A stretch of DNA of 64,000 nt from Branchipolynoe longqiensis. Taxonomy: Eukaryota; Annelida; Polychaeta; Phyllodocida; Polynoidae. The notes beneath the pieces were generated by a model. That model was not told the origin of the DNA. It made no database searches and saw nothing but the letters and a program-made list of their open reading frames with translations. The stretch's first letter is position 1; every line of letters starts with the position of its first letter. Location of the stretch: NCBI GenBank assembly GCA_030323885.1, contig CM059203.1, forward strand, positions 2,914,001 to 2,978,000, given 5' to 3'. The translations under genes were made by a program, and so were the position numbers. Below, in pieces: positions 21,380 to 31,790 of this stretch.

Positions 21380-21926
21380 TGCCAAACACTCCCCCCCCCC
21401 CTCCGCCCTAATCCCCCCACGCCCCCCCCACACCCACACTACCCCCCCCCAACACACCCCAACCCCAACCACACACCCACGCCAACCCTTACCCCAACTC
21501 ACACTAACCCCCAGCCCACCAGAACCCCCACCCCCACCAGAACCCCCAACCACATCCACACCCACCCTCAGCCCCACCCTCAGCCCCACCCTAACCCCCA
21601 CCCTCCCAAATCCCAAACCACCCGCTAACCCCCACCCCCACCTAAACCCCACCCACCCACGTTCACCACCATCCTAGCCCCCACCCACATCCTACCCCCG
21701 CCCTAACCAGCCACACCCACCCTAACCCCCACCCCCCACACCCACTCTAACCCCCACCACCCCACCACCATAAATCCCCCCCCCCCAAACACATCCGAAC
21801 TCCCCACACTCACACCCAACAACACACCCATAATAACCTACACACTAAACCACACACTACACCACCCTACACACTATACTAACCGACACAGTTTCATACA
21901 CACTACACCACCCTACCCTACACACT
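21380..21926. repeat. C-rich CCCTAACCC / CCCTACAC satellite, left part
   Basis: Strongly strand-asymmetric (C and A on the given strand) and made of degenerate CCCACCCTAACCCC words, passing into CACTACACCACCCTA. The complement is G-rich with GGGGTTAGGG words. Confidence 0.85.
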
Positions 21927-22146
21927 CATCATCATCATGCTGTCGGTCACCATGCAACAAAGACTTTCATTACTTGACTGCCGCTCCCCGGTATGGTGTT
22001 TTGTGTGGTTGTACATTTCATGAAAGCTGCCTGCAAAATGTTGAAGTGCTGCTGGCTTTTGCAAGTTACAAGCCGCACTCTCTCGGGGAGCAAATAGAGG
22101 TTTCACACCGGCAAGGACATGTCCAGACAGGCGCAACACTATTTGT
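21927..22146 (-). mobile_element. retroposon with LINE 3' end, copy 1 (5' truncated)
   Basis: Its 3' end (at 21927) has the CATCAT tail and the 'atgctgtcggtc' block of the LINE at 34139, but upstream it has different sequence, matched only at 53600-53760 ('gaaagctgcctgcaaaa', 'ctctctcggggagcaaatag'). CCCTACACACT stands on both sides (21916-21926 and 22147-22157). Because the host satellite contains the same word, that duplication is suggestive only. Confidence 0.75.
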
Positions 22147-22665
22147 CCCTACACACTACCCAACACATTACCCTACACCCTACATTTCTCTACAGATTAC
22201 CCTACAAATTACCCTACATATTACACTACTCTAACACTACCCTACACCCTACACTACCCTACACCACCATACGCAGCACCATACACAGTACCCTATACAT
22301 TACACTACCCTACATTACCATACCGCTACCCTACACTACCCTACACACTACCCTACACATTACACTACCCTACCTTACCATAGCACTACCCTACACTACC
22401 ATACACACTACCCTACACAACTATACACATTACCTTACATATTACGATACACACTGCACTACCATACACAGTACCCAACACACTACACCACCCTACACAA
22501 CCCTACACATTATCCTAGACACTACCCTCCACATTATCCTACACATTACCATGCACCCTACACGACACACTACCCTACACATTACACTACACAGGACTCA
22601 ACACATTAACATACACATCACACTACACACTACAATACACCCTACTCTACACCCACACGACATAC
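22147..22665. repeat. CCCTACACACTA satellite, right part
   Basis: Degenerate 10-14-bp units such as 'actaccctacactaccctac' for about 500 bp. Confidence 0.9.
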
Positions 22666-22891
22666 TACACCCCACGGAAGACTTTAGTAATTCGGTCACG
22701 TGCCCGTCTGCGGGATAATGGCGAGACTCGGGCGTTCAGGCACGCCGATAGGTGGCGCGTCGTCAGCAGGCAGTAATGAGCGCGGCGCCCCCCAGGTTCG
22801 AACCCGCAAACGCATGACTTTGGATCCCCCGATCTCCCACAGGAATGAATGATCTCCGCGATTGCGTGGATTTCCGGGCAGCACCATCCTG
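22666..22891. other. unassigned, with SINE F head scrap
   Basis: 'caggttcgaacccgcaaacg' to 'cccccgatctcccac' (about 22790-22845) is a minus-strand head-1 fragment. The rest is unassigned. Confidence 0.5.
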
Positions 22892-23616
22892 GGGCCATAT
22901 GCAGGAGTCGGTGGTAATCGGTGGTAGCGAGCCAAAACGGTGGTAAGCGGGAATTTCCCGGTTAGCGGCGAAAAATGGTATGCACGAAGCGGTGATAGGC
23001 CTAACACCAAAACCTTAACTGGTGTTACCTTACCCCTGATAGATAGGAGGTATAGCGAGTGCATTAGGCCCAAATCTATTCAATGTGACCATATTTAACA
23101 GAATTACATACGCAATAAGTGAAATCTTATCAATTTAACCCTAAATTAGAAGCATTATTAAGGCTACTGCCGCATTGGCGGCGATATTAATAGTTATATT
23201 TTCGAATCGACGAACGTACAGTAAACAAACCGCCGCCGCCGCCAGTATGGAAAGTGACGTCGATGCGGTGATTTGTTTACTTTACATTTGTCGATTCGAA
23301 AATATAAATATTAATGTCGCCGCCATTACAGCGGCAGCATTAATATTGCTTCGAATTTAGGGTTAATTTCATGAAATTTCACTTATTGCGTATCTAATTC
23401 TGTTAAATATGATAGCATTTAATATATTTAAGCCTAATATATGGCTCCAGACGCAGAGGGATTTCCCAAATCTATAAATAAATTCACGTTTAGCTATAAA
23501 GAAAGTGTTACACGCTCCTGCATATGACTTGACACAGTTCTCGACGTCGGCGATAGCTACCCGGTAATAGGCTGTAACACCAAAACCCGCTACCACCGAC
23601 TCCTGCATACATGCCC
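22892..23616. mobile_element. foldback element K, copy 1
   Basis: The ends GGGCCATATGCAGGAGTCGG and CCGACTCCTGCATACATGCCC are complementary with small differences. Inside, two arms of about 165 bp (about 23080-23240 and 23265-23425) are near inverted copies: 'acgcaataagtgaaat', 'ttaaccctaaatt' and 'tattttcgaatcgac' each recur reverse-complemented around a CCGCCGCCGCC/GACGTCGATG centre. RNA or single-stranded DNA would form a long hairpin. Confidence 0.8.
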
Positions 23617-23948
23617 AGGTGGCGCCCGCACCGCGCAACAACATGGGGCTGCTGTCTGTGTATCTGTCTGTAAGGCTACACAGGACAAGGCGATGGGAAA
23701 CTGGACAATCTAGTTTATTGACAATCAACATCAAATCAATCAGATCAATCAACTGGGCTGGACAACAGGCCCTACCAATGATAATCAAAGAACAAAGAAC
23801 CAGTAGTGTCTGCCAACGGCCGCTCGGAGGAGCGTGCGGCGGGGGGATGGGGGGATGGTGGGAGGGGGGGGGGGGTCAGCCGAGCACTGTCGATTGCAAT
23901 GGGCGTAGACTGCCACGGCTACGGTACGCAGCGTCGCCCAACGGATAA

Positions 23949-24262
23949 TACTCTGTGGCGGAGTGGTTAGAGTGTCTGACTTTTTTCTAGGTCAGACTCC
24001 TAATCTGAGGGTCGGCGGTTCGATTCCCCATGCCCCCAGCTCTGCCAATTTGGATTTCCACCGCTGTGTATAACTTACAGCGTCATCAAAGGCCGGTTGC
24101 TCTCATACCATGTCTCTGTTGTGTGGGAGGTTAAAAATCCCTTGGGTCGGTAAAAGTGTAGGCTTGGGCTTTCTATCGACCAGCAGTGGAATGGGGAAGA
24201 CCAGTCGTCTATGACTGAAATTTCCCCTGCTTAAACAACTAATGGACCAACAACAAAAACAA
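23949..24262 (+). repeat. SINE E with T-rich head insertion and tail type 2
   Basis: The head contains 'ctgacttttttctaggtcag' before the CTCCTAA loop. The tail is 'cagcagtggaatggggaaga' to 'aacaactaatggaccaacaa'. Confidence 0.85.
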
Positions 24263-24334
24263 CCCCAAAACAGCATATTTTGGTGTCTTACGCACCGCAA
24301 GAGGGGGCACTGTGTTCCGCCCCTTACTACTGTC

Positions 24335-24433
24335 TATCTGTCTGTCTGTGTTTCTCACTCATTCTGTCTGTCTCTCTATACTCTTCATTACCTCTCTATA
24401 CTCTTCATTACCTCCCCTCTCTTTCTCCTCTCT
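24335..24433. repeat. CT-rich tract with a 19-bp duplication
   Basis: 'ctctatactcttcattac' occurs twice in tandem (about 24374-24410) within pyrimidine-rich sequence. Confidence 0.7.
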
Positions 24434-25659
24434 CTTGGGCGTAACCTTCGACTCCCAACTCTCCTTTCAGAAACACATGAGGACTATCATCTCAAATGCT
24501 AATGGGCCTGTCACACTACAACGCTTCTCTCGGCGACCCGTCAGCGTTGAAAGTATTATGTTGCGCGTCGAGAAACGTCAAACTTTTCGGCGGTTTGGGG
24601 GAAAAGATCGGCGTCAGCGCGGCGCGTTATGCGCGCGCGGCCAACGTGTGTCAACGCGCTGGGGAAAAAAAAAAGAAAAGTTTGGCGCGACGTCTTCATT
24701 TAACCTTAAATGTTGCTAGGGCGTAAAACAAAAACGGCCCAGTTTGCGCAACGCGTGAGCAACGACCCTCCCGCGCGCGCGCCGTCTTCCTAGCGTTCCC
24801 ATAACGTTATTCCGGCGTGTCCAACGCAGCGTGACGCGCGCCTAACGTCCTCCTAGCGTTCTTACCCATTTACTCCCGCGCGTTGCCGGTCGCTGGGAGT
24901 TTTTGACATGTTCAAAACAATCAGCGACCAATAACGCGCGCCGACGTTGTCCGCCGACCGTCAACGTCCAAAATAGTGTACCGACGTGTACCGACGCACC
25001 GATAACGCGCCACCAGCGCTTCTCCATATTTCACCAAATATCGCCCCAAAACACCACACGTTGACGGGTCGCCGGCGAGAAGCGTCGTAGTGTGACAGCC
25101 CCATAACCAGAGAGTAGGAATAATTAAAAGAACTTTCCATCGCCTCAACAATAACAATTTTCTCATTCTATTTAAGTCTCTTGTTAGGCCAATTTTGGAA
25201 TAATGTCCACAAAGTTGGAGCCCAATTTTTCGGAAAGATATTCTGGAGATCAAACAGGTTCAGAGACGTGCAACAAAATTAGTTGCAGTTATAAAGGACT
25301 TACCCTATGAACAAAGGCTTAGGGAATTGAAACTTCCTATCCTTTCCTACAGAAGGAAAAGAAGTGACATAATTGAAGTATTTAAAATTATGAAAGGTTT
25401 TGATAAAATAGATATGAACCAATTTTTAACCTTGAATAAAAGAGAAGGCAGTCGGGGCCATACTCTCAAGCCAGTAAAACCCAGAGCCATTTCAAAGTTA
25501 AGGCAACACAGTTTCTCAAACAGGATCATAAATATATGGAACAGTCTCCCACAAAATGTTATTGATGCCGAGTCAATTAATTCATTCAAGAATAGATTAG
25601 AAAAAGCATCGGCTGATGATCCAGGGAAATTTGACCCCTTATTAACCACATGCTACTAA
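24434..25659 (+). pseudogene. CR1/Jockey-like LINE reverse transcriptase C-terminus, interrupted
   Basis: The frame starts at LGVTFDSQLSFQKH (24436), runs to 24502, is broken by MITE A, and resumes at 25107 in the same frame once the MITE and one TAA copy are removed. Then follow a segment with SLVRPILE, an in-frame TAA at about 25200 where the family has Tyr, VQRRATKLV, the YRRKRSDIIEVFKIMKG segment, RGHTLKP, and IINIWNSLPQNVI before the natural stop at 25657-25659. These motifs are the connection/thumb end found in CR1/Jockey-group retrotransposons. The catalytic FADD part is absent, so it is a 5'-truncated dead copy. The restored frame shows that the LINE fragment was in place before the MITE arrived. 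Confidence 0.85.
24503..25103. mobile_element. MITE family A, copy 1, inside the LINE frame
   Basis: Left end TGGGCCTGTCACACTACAAC, right end GTCGTAGTGTGACAGCCCCA, with TAA at 24500-24502 and 25104-25106. Inverted ends extend to about 45 bp (GGCGACCCGTCAGCGTTGA facing CAACGTGTGG... / GACGGGTCGCC). The interior is rich in CGCG and AACG words. Removing element plus one TAA restores the LINE frame, which confirms the borders to the base. Confidence 0.9.
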
Positions 25660-25825
25660 TTATTCCTTGTGTTGCATATTTACTTGCACTCAAGCAAAAA
25701 TGAGAGACAAATAAGTGTTCACACTTCCTGTCTACCATTCGCTATTTCGCTATTTCCCTCCTTCTCCTCCATCTCCACCCCTTCCTCTCTTTCTCTTCTT
25801 TTATCCCTTTCTCTTCCTCCCTCCA
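25660..25825. other. LINE 3' flank and CT-rich stretch
   Basis: The sequence after the LINE stop has no clear tail repeat and passes into 'ctccttctcctccatctcca'. Confidence 0.4.
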
Positions 25826-26400
25826 GTCCCACATGGCCCGATATCCCACTCAGTCACATTATCCTGACACCAAGCCAACCAGTCCTTACACTATCCTAAT
25901 AATACCGAGCACCAGGCTAGGTACCGACAAGTACCAATTTTGTAAGTCATTGATTTGACTCGACCGGGAATCGAACTCCCGACCTTCCACATGGGAAGCG
26001 GGAGCGGGACATAGCTCAGGTAGTAGAGTGTCCACCTGCGAAGGTGTGGGCCATTCAATCGATCCTGCTCAGTGGACACATTTGCAGTTTTGGCTATTTT
26101 CTGTTCCAACCAGTGGTCCACAACGGGTTCATCAAATGATGTGGTATGTACTGTCCTGTCTGAGGGAAAGTGCATATAAAAGACCCCTTGCTGCTTATCG
26201 GAATGAGTAGCCTATGTGGAAGCAGCAGGTTTCCTCCAAAGAAATATGTCAGAATGACCATATGTTTGATGTCCAATAGCCGATGTTAAAAATCCATGCG
26301 CTCTAGAGGCATCGCTAAATAAAACAAACTTTCCTTTTCTTTCACATGGGAAGCTTGCACTCTACCAATTCGGCTACTACGTCCAGCCTGCACAGGATGG
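25826..26400 (-). repeat. SINE F (head 2), split by SINE G
   Basis: The host copy lies at 25826-25999 and 26340-26400; the break falls inside the head 2 sequence 'ccttccacatgggaagc'. Confidence 0.8.
26000..26338 (+). repeat. SINE G, full copy
   Basis: tRNA-like head (GGGACATAGCTCAGGTAGTAGAG, a typical A-box region, then GGCCATTCAATCGATCCTGC), a conserved core 'ttttctgttccaaccagtgg', 'gcatataaaagaccccttgc' and 'atgtttgatgtccaatagcc', and the end 'tctagaggcatcgctaaata' plus AAACAAACTTTC. The core resembles SINEs I know from many mollusc genomes (Meta-SINE-like); this is recall, not a search. TSD about 15 bp: TTCCACATGGGAAGC before, TTTCACATGGGAAGC after. Confidence 0.85.
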
Positions 26401-26589
26401 TGCGTCTTGGCAATGACATACATCATTTAGCAAGAAGAGAGCGGCAGACAAAGTACACCCAAAGTGCACACGAAGCGCACGCTAAGTGATAGAATGCACA
26501 GTCACATGACGTATTGAGTGCATGAACACATTATGACCTACTTCTGGTGACACAAATCACCAGAATATGTGACGCGGGAGCTTCTTCTC

Positions 26590-26770
26590 TGTCCACGGGG
26601 AGCGGGATGGGACGTAGCTCAGGCGGTAGCGTGTCCACCTGTGATGGTGTGGGTCATCCGCTCGATCCTGCCCTCTGGACACATTTGCAGTTTGGGCTAT
26701 TTTTCGTTCCAACCAGTGGTCCACAACTGGTTCATCAAATGCTGTCGAATGTGCTGTCGTGTCTGTGGGA
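26590..26770 (+). repeat. SINE G, 3' truncated
   Basis: Head and core up to 'gtctgtgggaaagttc', then replaced by repeat R. Confidence 0.8.
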
Positions 26771-26774
26771 AAGT

Positions 26775-26905
26775 TCTTCTCAGAAGTAATCTTTTTTTCA
26801 CCTAAGTTTAATCAATAAAATCTTGTTTGAATTTGTTGTGTACATTAAAATGATGTTCTGGTTGTGTGTTTGATTTCCATGTTACACAAGCAATTTTAAC
26901 GTATA
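26775..26905. repeat. repeat R, also at 60880-61010
   Basis: 'aatcaataaaatcttgtttg' and 'taaaatgatgttctgg' match 60928-60976. Family unknown. Confidence 0.6.
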
Positions 26906-26934
26906 ACTCAACCTGTATCAGATCAAAACCAAAT

Positions 26935-27035
26935 CTCGTCGGGTCTCGTCACATCTCGTCAGGGCTCGTCCTGTCTCCTCCAGTCTAGTCGAGTCTCGTC
27001 ATGTCTTGTCAGTTCTCATCACGTCTCGTCCACTT
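26935..27035. repeat. 10-bp CGTCTCGTCA minisatellite
   Basis: About ten degenerate units 'tctcgtcacg' or 'tctcgtcagg' in tandem. Confidence 0.75.
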
Positions 27036-27214
27036 TGCTTTCTTAGTGACATACCTTGAGGCGAGGAACATTGTGTGAGTGTGTGTGTGTGGGGGAGGGG
27101 GGGGATTGAGTCTGACAGGGAGGCCAGGGAAGAAAGGAGACCACGTGACCATGATGGGGTGACCTAGAGCTAGTAGAGGCAAGTGATAAGGGAGATCAGG
27201 GATGGTCAGGATAA

Positions 27215-27510
27215 CGTGACTGAGTAGGGTATTGCATCAGTCTCCCAATGGGTTGTCACTATGAGGCTACAATGAGTACACGCAGTCACAAGTCAGTAGG
27301 TGCCTCTTTTGGGATGACCCTATATGTTGCTAGGACGTAAAATTCCAGTATACAAAACTAAATTGAATGAGTCAGGTAGGGCAGCACTATAAAGCCACCA
27401 GCAGCTAAGCAGGTACTTGGTTTGACTCGGCTGGTATTCGAACTCGCGACCTACCACACGTGAAGCCTAAACGCTTACCAATTAAGCCACCGTGTTCAGT
27501 CTCTCAGCAT
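27215..27510. repeat. two diverged SINE F pieces, opposite orientations
   Basis: 27215-27345 reads plus ('gtcaggataacgtgactgag' to 'ttgctaggacgtaaaattcc'). 27375-27505 includes a minus-strand head 2 ('gaagcctaaacgcttaccaa'). Confidence 0.6.
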
Positions 27511-27538
27511 AGGGTAGGAATGTCAGCAATGGACTGCT

Positions 27539-28245
27539 GGGCCTATATGTATGAGCCCGGGTTAGCGGTCGTAACCCACGCGTCGTGCGGATTTCCCGGG
27601 TTAGCGGCGAAAGTGTCAATGTATGTGCACGGGTTAGGCAAACTCTTCGAGGGTTAACGTCGCCTTCACTAACCCCAACTTGAGCCTGGGTTAACGTCCG
27701 GGTTAGGCACCAACTCGGGCCAAATCTATTCAATGCGACCATATTTCACAGAATTAGATTCGCAATAAGTGAAATTTATTCAAATTAACCCTAAATTCGA
27801 ACCGTTATTAAGGCTCCCGCCGCATTGGCGGTGATATTAATAGTGTCGAATCGACGAATGTAAAGCAAACAAATCGCCGCCTCCACAGCGACGTCGATTT
27901 CCATACTGTCCAACGTCAAATAAAAATGGCCGCCGCCATCGCCGCCAAATCGACGGCAATATCTATTGAATGCTGTCATATTTAGCAGAATTACATTTAA
28001 TTAAATTAACCCTAAATTCGAAGCAATATTAACGTAGCAGCTACATCGGCGGAGATATTCATATTGTCCAATCGATGAATGTCAGAGGGATTTCTCAAAT
28101 CTATAAATAGCGCATCGGTTAGCTAACCAAGCTGCGCTTTGGTCACATACATCCCTCTTGACACATTTGGAACCCCGGGGTTAGATAACCCGGCACCCTC
28201 CTTTAAACCCGGTGCGGGTAAAAATTGGCTCATACATATAGGCCC
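27539..28245. mobile_element. foldback element K, copy 2
   Basis: Perfect 19-bp inverted ends GGGCCTATATGTATGAGCC. The inner part repeats the 'attaaccctaaattcgaa' and 'gccgcattggcggtgatatt' arms of copy 1 several times. Directly followed by element J. Confidence 0.8.
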
Positions 28246-28246
28246 T

Positions 28247-28686
28247 GGCCGTCATCGATTAACACGACCCGGGCGACTCGGCTCACCCGAGTCATCAGAA
28301 TTTCAAATAGAACACCACGAGTGGAGTCGACAAATACAAGTGCCGTGTGCAAAACAACCCGATCCCAGTAACCCACCTCTTGGCTGGGGTTTGCTAGGAG
28401 CGATGACGTCACATCTGTGCTGGTACCTGTAGGATAAGAGCTACCAGTACAACTCCTATGTGTTGTTTTAATGCTTTTTTTTTAATAACCCAGATTGTCA
28501 GCTTCTACAATCATAAAATACTTTAAATCCTATTTTGCTATACATTATTGAAAAAAAAGAATTTCAGATTGAACCACCAATTTGTCCACCCCGAGCGTAT
28601 TCGTTTATTCAACCCGAGTCTGTAGGATGTGTGCATGCACCAAAAAGTGGCTCGGGTGACCCGAGTTGATTAATCGATTATGCACT
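28247..28686. mobile_element. element J, copy 1
   Basis: The ends carry the palindromic ATCGATTAA core and CGACTCGGCTCACCCGAGTC, mirrored by GGGTGACCCGAGTTGATTAA and TCGATTATGCA at the right. Copies 2 and 3 are at 43715-44110 and 44294-44763. Confidence 0.75.
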
Positions 28687-28741
28687 GGAACACCAAGAGT
28701 CCATGATTGAAATTTCCTCAGCTTAATCAATGAATTTAAGT

Positions 28742-29030
28742 TGGTTGGTTATTTGTTGGAGTTTTACATCCTGGCGACATCTAAGGTCATATCAGAATGG
28801 GCACGGGCTGGTGACTGTACACTCATAGCAACTTTATAGTGCTGCCCCACTGGGAGGCCAGGCCACTAGCACCATGACCTGATATCCCACTCAGTCAAAT
28901 CATCCTGACACTGAGCCAAACCAGTCCTCGCCCTATCAAAATAATGCCAAGCGCTTGGCTAGGAAGTGACCAGTATACATTTTTAAGTCATTGGTTTGAC
29001 TCGACCAGGGTTCAAACCCCATGGTTAGAA
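28742..29030 (-). repeat. SINE F, headless
   Basis: Body only, from 'ttacatcctggcgacatcta' to 'gactcgaccagggttcaaac'. Just before it, 28694-28735 is a scrap of tail type 2. Confidence 0.75.
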
Positions 29031-29351
29031 GTTGCTAGAATGGAAGACCTCCAACAAAAACACACAGTTGACAATCTGTAAATCAGTCCAGTCAGCACTA
29101 TGCATTAAAATACAGGTCTTCCACTAACTGAATTATGGGATTGCTGATCGCTCACAGAGAAAACACGCCCACTGAATAATTGAATCGCTCCCCGTGCCCC
29201 GTGCACCGACTGGTCCCCGGGCAGGGCTGTCTTCTCGCGAGATGTGACAGAGTGCACACAGTCAGAGCGTTCGCGTTTACCCATCATGCACCGCATAGTT
29301 GTCCCTCCGCCCCCCCCCCCTCACACACACACGGACTCACGTGTCATCTAA
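29031..29351. other. unassigned with C/CA run
   Basis: A C10 run followed by CACACACAC at 29310-29331. No other recognised feature. Confidence 0.4.
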
Positions 29352-29672
29352 AGAAAAAAGTTTCTTTTATTTAACGACTCATCTACAGCAGATTGATTTC
29401 ATCATCGGCTATTAGACGTCAAACATATGGTCATTCTGACATATTTCTTTAGCGCAAACCAGCTGCCGCCGATAAGCAGCAAGGGGTCTTTTATATGCAC
29501 TTACCCACAGGCAGGACAGCACATACCACATCCTTTTGATGAACCAATTGTGGACCACTGGTTGGAACGGAAAATAGCCCAAACTGCAAATGTGTCCACT
29601 GAGCAGGATTGATCGGATGACCCACACCTTCACAGGTGGACACTCTACCACCTGAGCTATGTCCCGCTCCCT
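29352..29672 (-). repeat. SINE G, full copy
   Basis: Complete in minus orientation, from 'aaagtttcttttatttaacg' (3' end) to 'gagctatgtcccgctccc' (head). Confidence 0.85.
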
Positions 29673-29784
29673 TCACCTCTCATCTCAAGCGCCCAACTTC
29701 TGCCCGAAACAGAGTAGACAATTTCCACCACACACCTGCGCCCTCTGGCCGCAGTGGCAAGAACTAATGGCCAAATGAGTGTGT

Positions 29785-30112
29785 GTGTTGTTGGTTTACA
29801 TCCTAGCAACATTAAGGTCATATCAGGACGGATACCGACTTGTGACAATGCACACTCATGGAGATTTTATAGTGCTGCCCCACTGGGAGACCAGGCTGCT
29901 GGCACCATGACCCGATATCCCACACAGTCACATTATGTTGACACTGTGTTATCCTAATAACCGTACCCTATCCTATTAATGCCAAGCACCAGGCTAGGTA
30001 ATGACAAGAATCAATTTGATAAGTCATCGCCTTGACTCGACTGGGAATTGAACTCCCGACCTTCCACACGGGAAGCCTGCACTCAACCGATTCAGCCACC
30101 GCATTCGGTGCG
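29785..30112 (-). repeat. SINE F (head 2)
   Basis: Near complete; head 2 at 30055-30105 ('ccttccacacgggaagcctg'). Confidence 0.8.
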
Positions 30113-30300
30113 TCCACCTCCCATTTTGGTAGGTCGTGGATTTTTAACCTTGTCCGAGTCAAATCAATGACTTAAATTTTGTTTATACATGTCACGACAT
30201 AGCCTGGTGTTCGCCGTTACTGGGATAGGATAAGGAGCTGTGGAATGGAATGAGGAAGACCAAATGCCAGCGATTGACATTTCCACCGCTTAATTAAATA
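30113..30300 (+). repeat. SINE F 5' part joined to tail type 2
   Basis: Head 1 remnant (GCGTCCACCTCCCATTTTGG), body to 'gggataggataagg', then directly 'agctgtggaatggaatgagg', the tail otherwise seen on SINE E. Confidence 0.7.
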
Positions 30301-30339
30301 TCTGCGAATTGGTCGTAATGCTCGCATTGCGTTTGATGC

Positions 30340-30655
30340 GAGGGAAGGAAGAGACCCTCCCCCTCCCCCCTCCTCCTGCCGCTGCCCGGCTTTCTCACCT
30401 TCCCTGACATCCCTCCCTCAGCTTTCTCCCACCTCGCCCTCTCGCCCTGCCCCGCCGCTTTCTCACCTTCCCCGCCTGTCGCCTCCCCGCTCCTTCCCTT
30501 ATAAGGCCGCCCGCCGGCCTCCCTCAGTCACTCGCCTTCCAGCCGTCCTCCCTGCTCAAGCTCTTTTCTCTCTTGGCTCTCCCTCCTCGGATTTCTCCAC
30601 GGCCGACGGAAGCATCCACGGCCAATGCACCTCTACCGACGCAGACGCACACATC
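30340..30655 (+). promoter_or_regulatory. GC/CT-rich leader with TATA and initiator-like motifs
   Basis: TATAAGG at 30500-30506 is followed about 26 bp downstream by an initiator-like CTCAGTCAC (A at 30526), a normal TATA-to-start spacing. The CT-rich tract upstream and about 130 nt of leader end at the ATG at 30656. Composition changes abruptly from the surrounding 40-50 percent GC. It could be the promoter or terminal region of the retroelement whose frame follows. Confidence 0.4.
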
Positions 30656-31790
30656 ATGCCTGGCAGCGGCGGTGGGAAGGGACGCCGGGGGGTCCGGAGA
30701 GTCACCGGAGGGCCACCGGCCGCCTCACCAGCCCTGGCGCCTCGCGACCGCCCCTCGGGCCACTGGGCTGCGGGCGTCGACGCCGACACGGCCGCCATCC
30801 TTCAGGCACTGGAGAGCATCACCAGACGCCTCGACACCCTCGACTGCGGCACCTCCCTTCGCGCCGAGGAGACGACTCCGGCTGCCGCGCCCCGGCGCAC
30901 GGCCTACTCCTCACCGCCCACCCCGGCGCCTCGGGCGCACATAGTCGGGGGAGCACTCCCACCGCCCCCGCCTCAGGCACCGCTCCCGGGGGCGGTGCAT
31001 CCGTAGTACGAGCGGTACACCCGCCGCACCATCCAGCCGCCGGCTCCCGCACCTCCCTACGACCAGGACGCGGTCGACGACACCCCGGCATCCACGGCCG
31101 ACGCCGTAAGGGAGATTCTCGCGTCGGCTGAGGCGCAACGGGCCGGGAAAAGAAAGGGCATCTCCCCCGACTATCTCTTCCCCTCCGACCTCGTCGAGAG
31201 AGGCCCCGAGCGGAAGCCGGTCAAGCGGGGGGAGGCGACCAAGGACGAGTACAGCCTCGCCCTCCTCACCCTCCTTAGCCACCCTGCCTTCCCCGCGCAC
31301 TCCCTCCCGGGCCTGAACCACCACGTCCTCACAGTACTGCGCGACAACCTCCTCTACCCCATGCCTACCGTCCGCCGCTCCTCGGAGACCGTGTTTACCT
31401 GGATAGCGGACGGTAGGCTCCCCGACGGGTGGCACGACCCCGTGGCCCTGAACATGGTGAGAATGGAGATTCTCACCATGCCCGCCCCCCCAAGCTGTCC
31501 CGACAGCACCAGCCGCCCGAGACGCAGACCTCCCCCGAGGCGCACACCAGCCATGGACCCAAGCCGACAGCCGCCCCACCTACAGCCGGGAAGCTCACGG
31601 GGCCCCCTGCGCCACCTGGAACCGTGAGCCCACCTCGTGCGACCGGGCCGCCATCGGGGAGGCCAGACAGTGGCACGTATGCACCTACTGTGCTAATGTG
31701 AGGAGGATACTCACCATGCACAGCGAGGCCCTGTGCCTCACCAAACAAGCCCGTGAGCGCCAGACCCCGGCCGCCTCGGCGGATTTTTGA
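30656..31790 (+). pseudogene. broken gag-like frame of a retroelement
   Basis: ATG at 30656 opens a frame with a Gly/Pro-rich start and a short helical segment (DADTAAILQALESITRRLDTL). A TAG at 31004-31006 interrupts it, and the same frame continues without stops to a C7 run near 31485. A one-base shift there leads into the frame that ends at 31788-31790. In order: PYDQDAVDD, GISPDYLFPSDLVERG, EYSLALLTLLSHPAF, VFTWIADGRLPDGWHDPVAL, and a C-x9-C-x11-H-x-C-x2-C knuckle (Cys codons at 31608, 31638, 31680 and 31689; His at 31674). About 378 codons in total. Low-complexity N-terminus, helical core and C-terminal knuckle are the layout of a Gag-like nucleocapsid protein; GC richness and lack of introns fit a retroelement such as a DIRS/YR or LTR type. 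The exact class is not established, and a host gene is not excluded. Confidence 0.5.

Noticed and set aside
21380..21900. True telomere
   Set aside because: Units are degenerate and variable, lie inside the window and pass into another satellite; no uniform hexamer run.
23080..23425. microRNA precursor from the K hairpin
   Set aside because: Arms of 165 bp are far longer than a normal precursor and belong to a repeated element; only small-RNA data could revive this.
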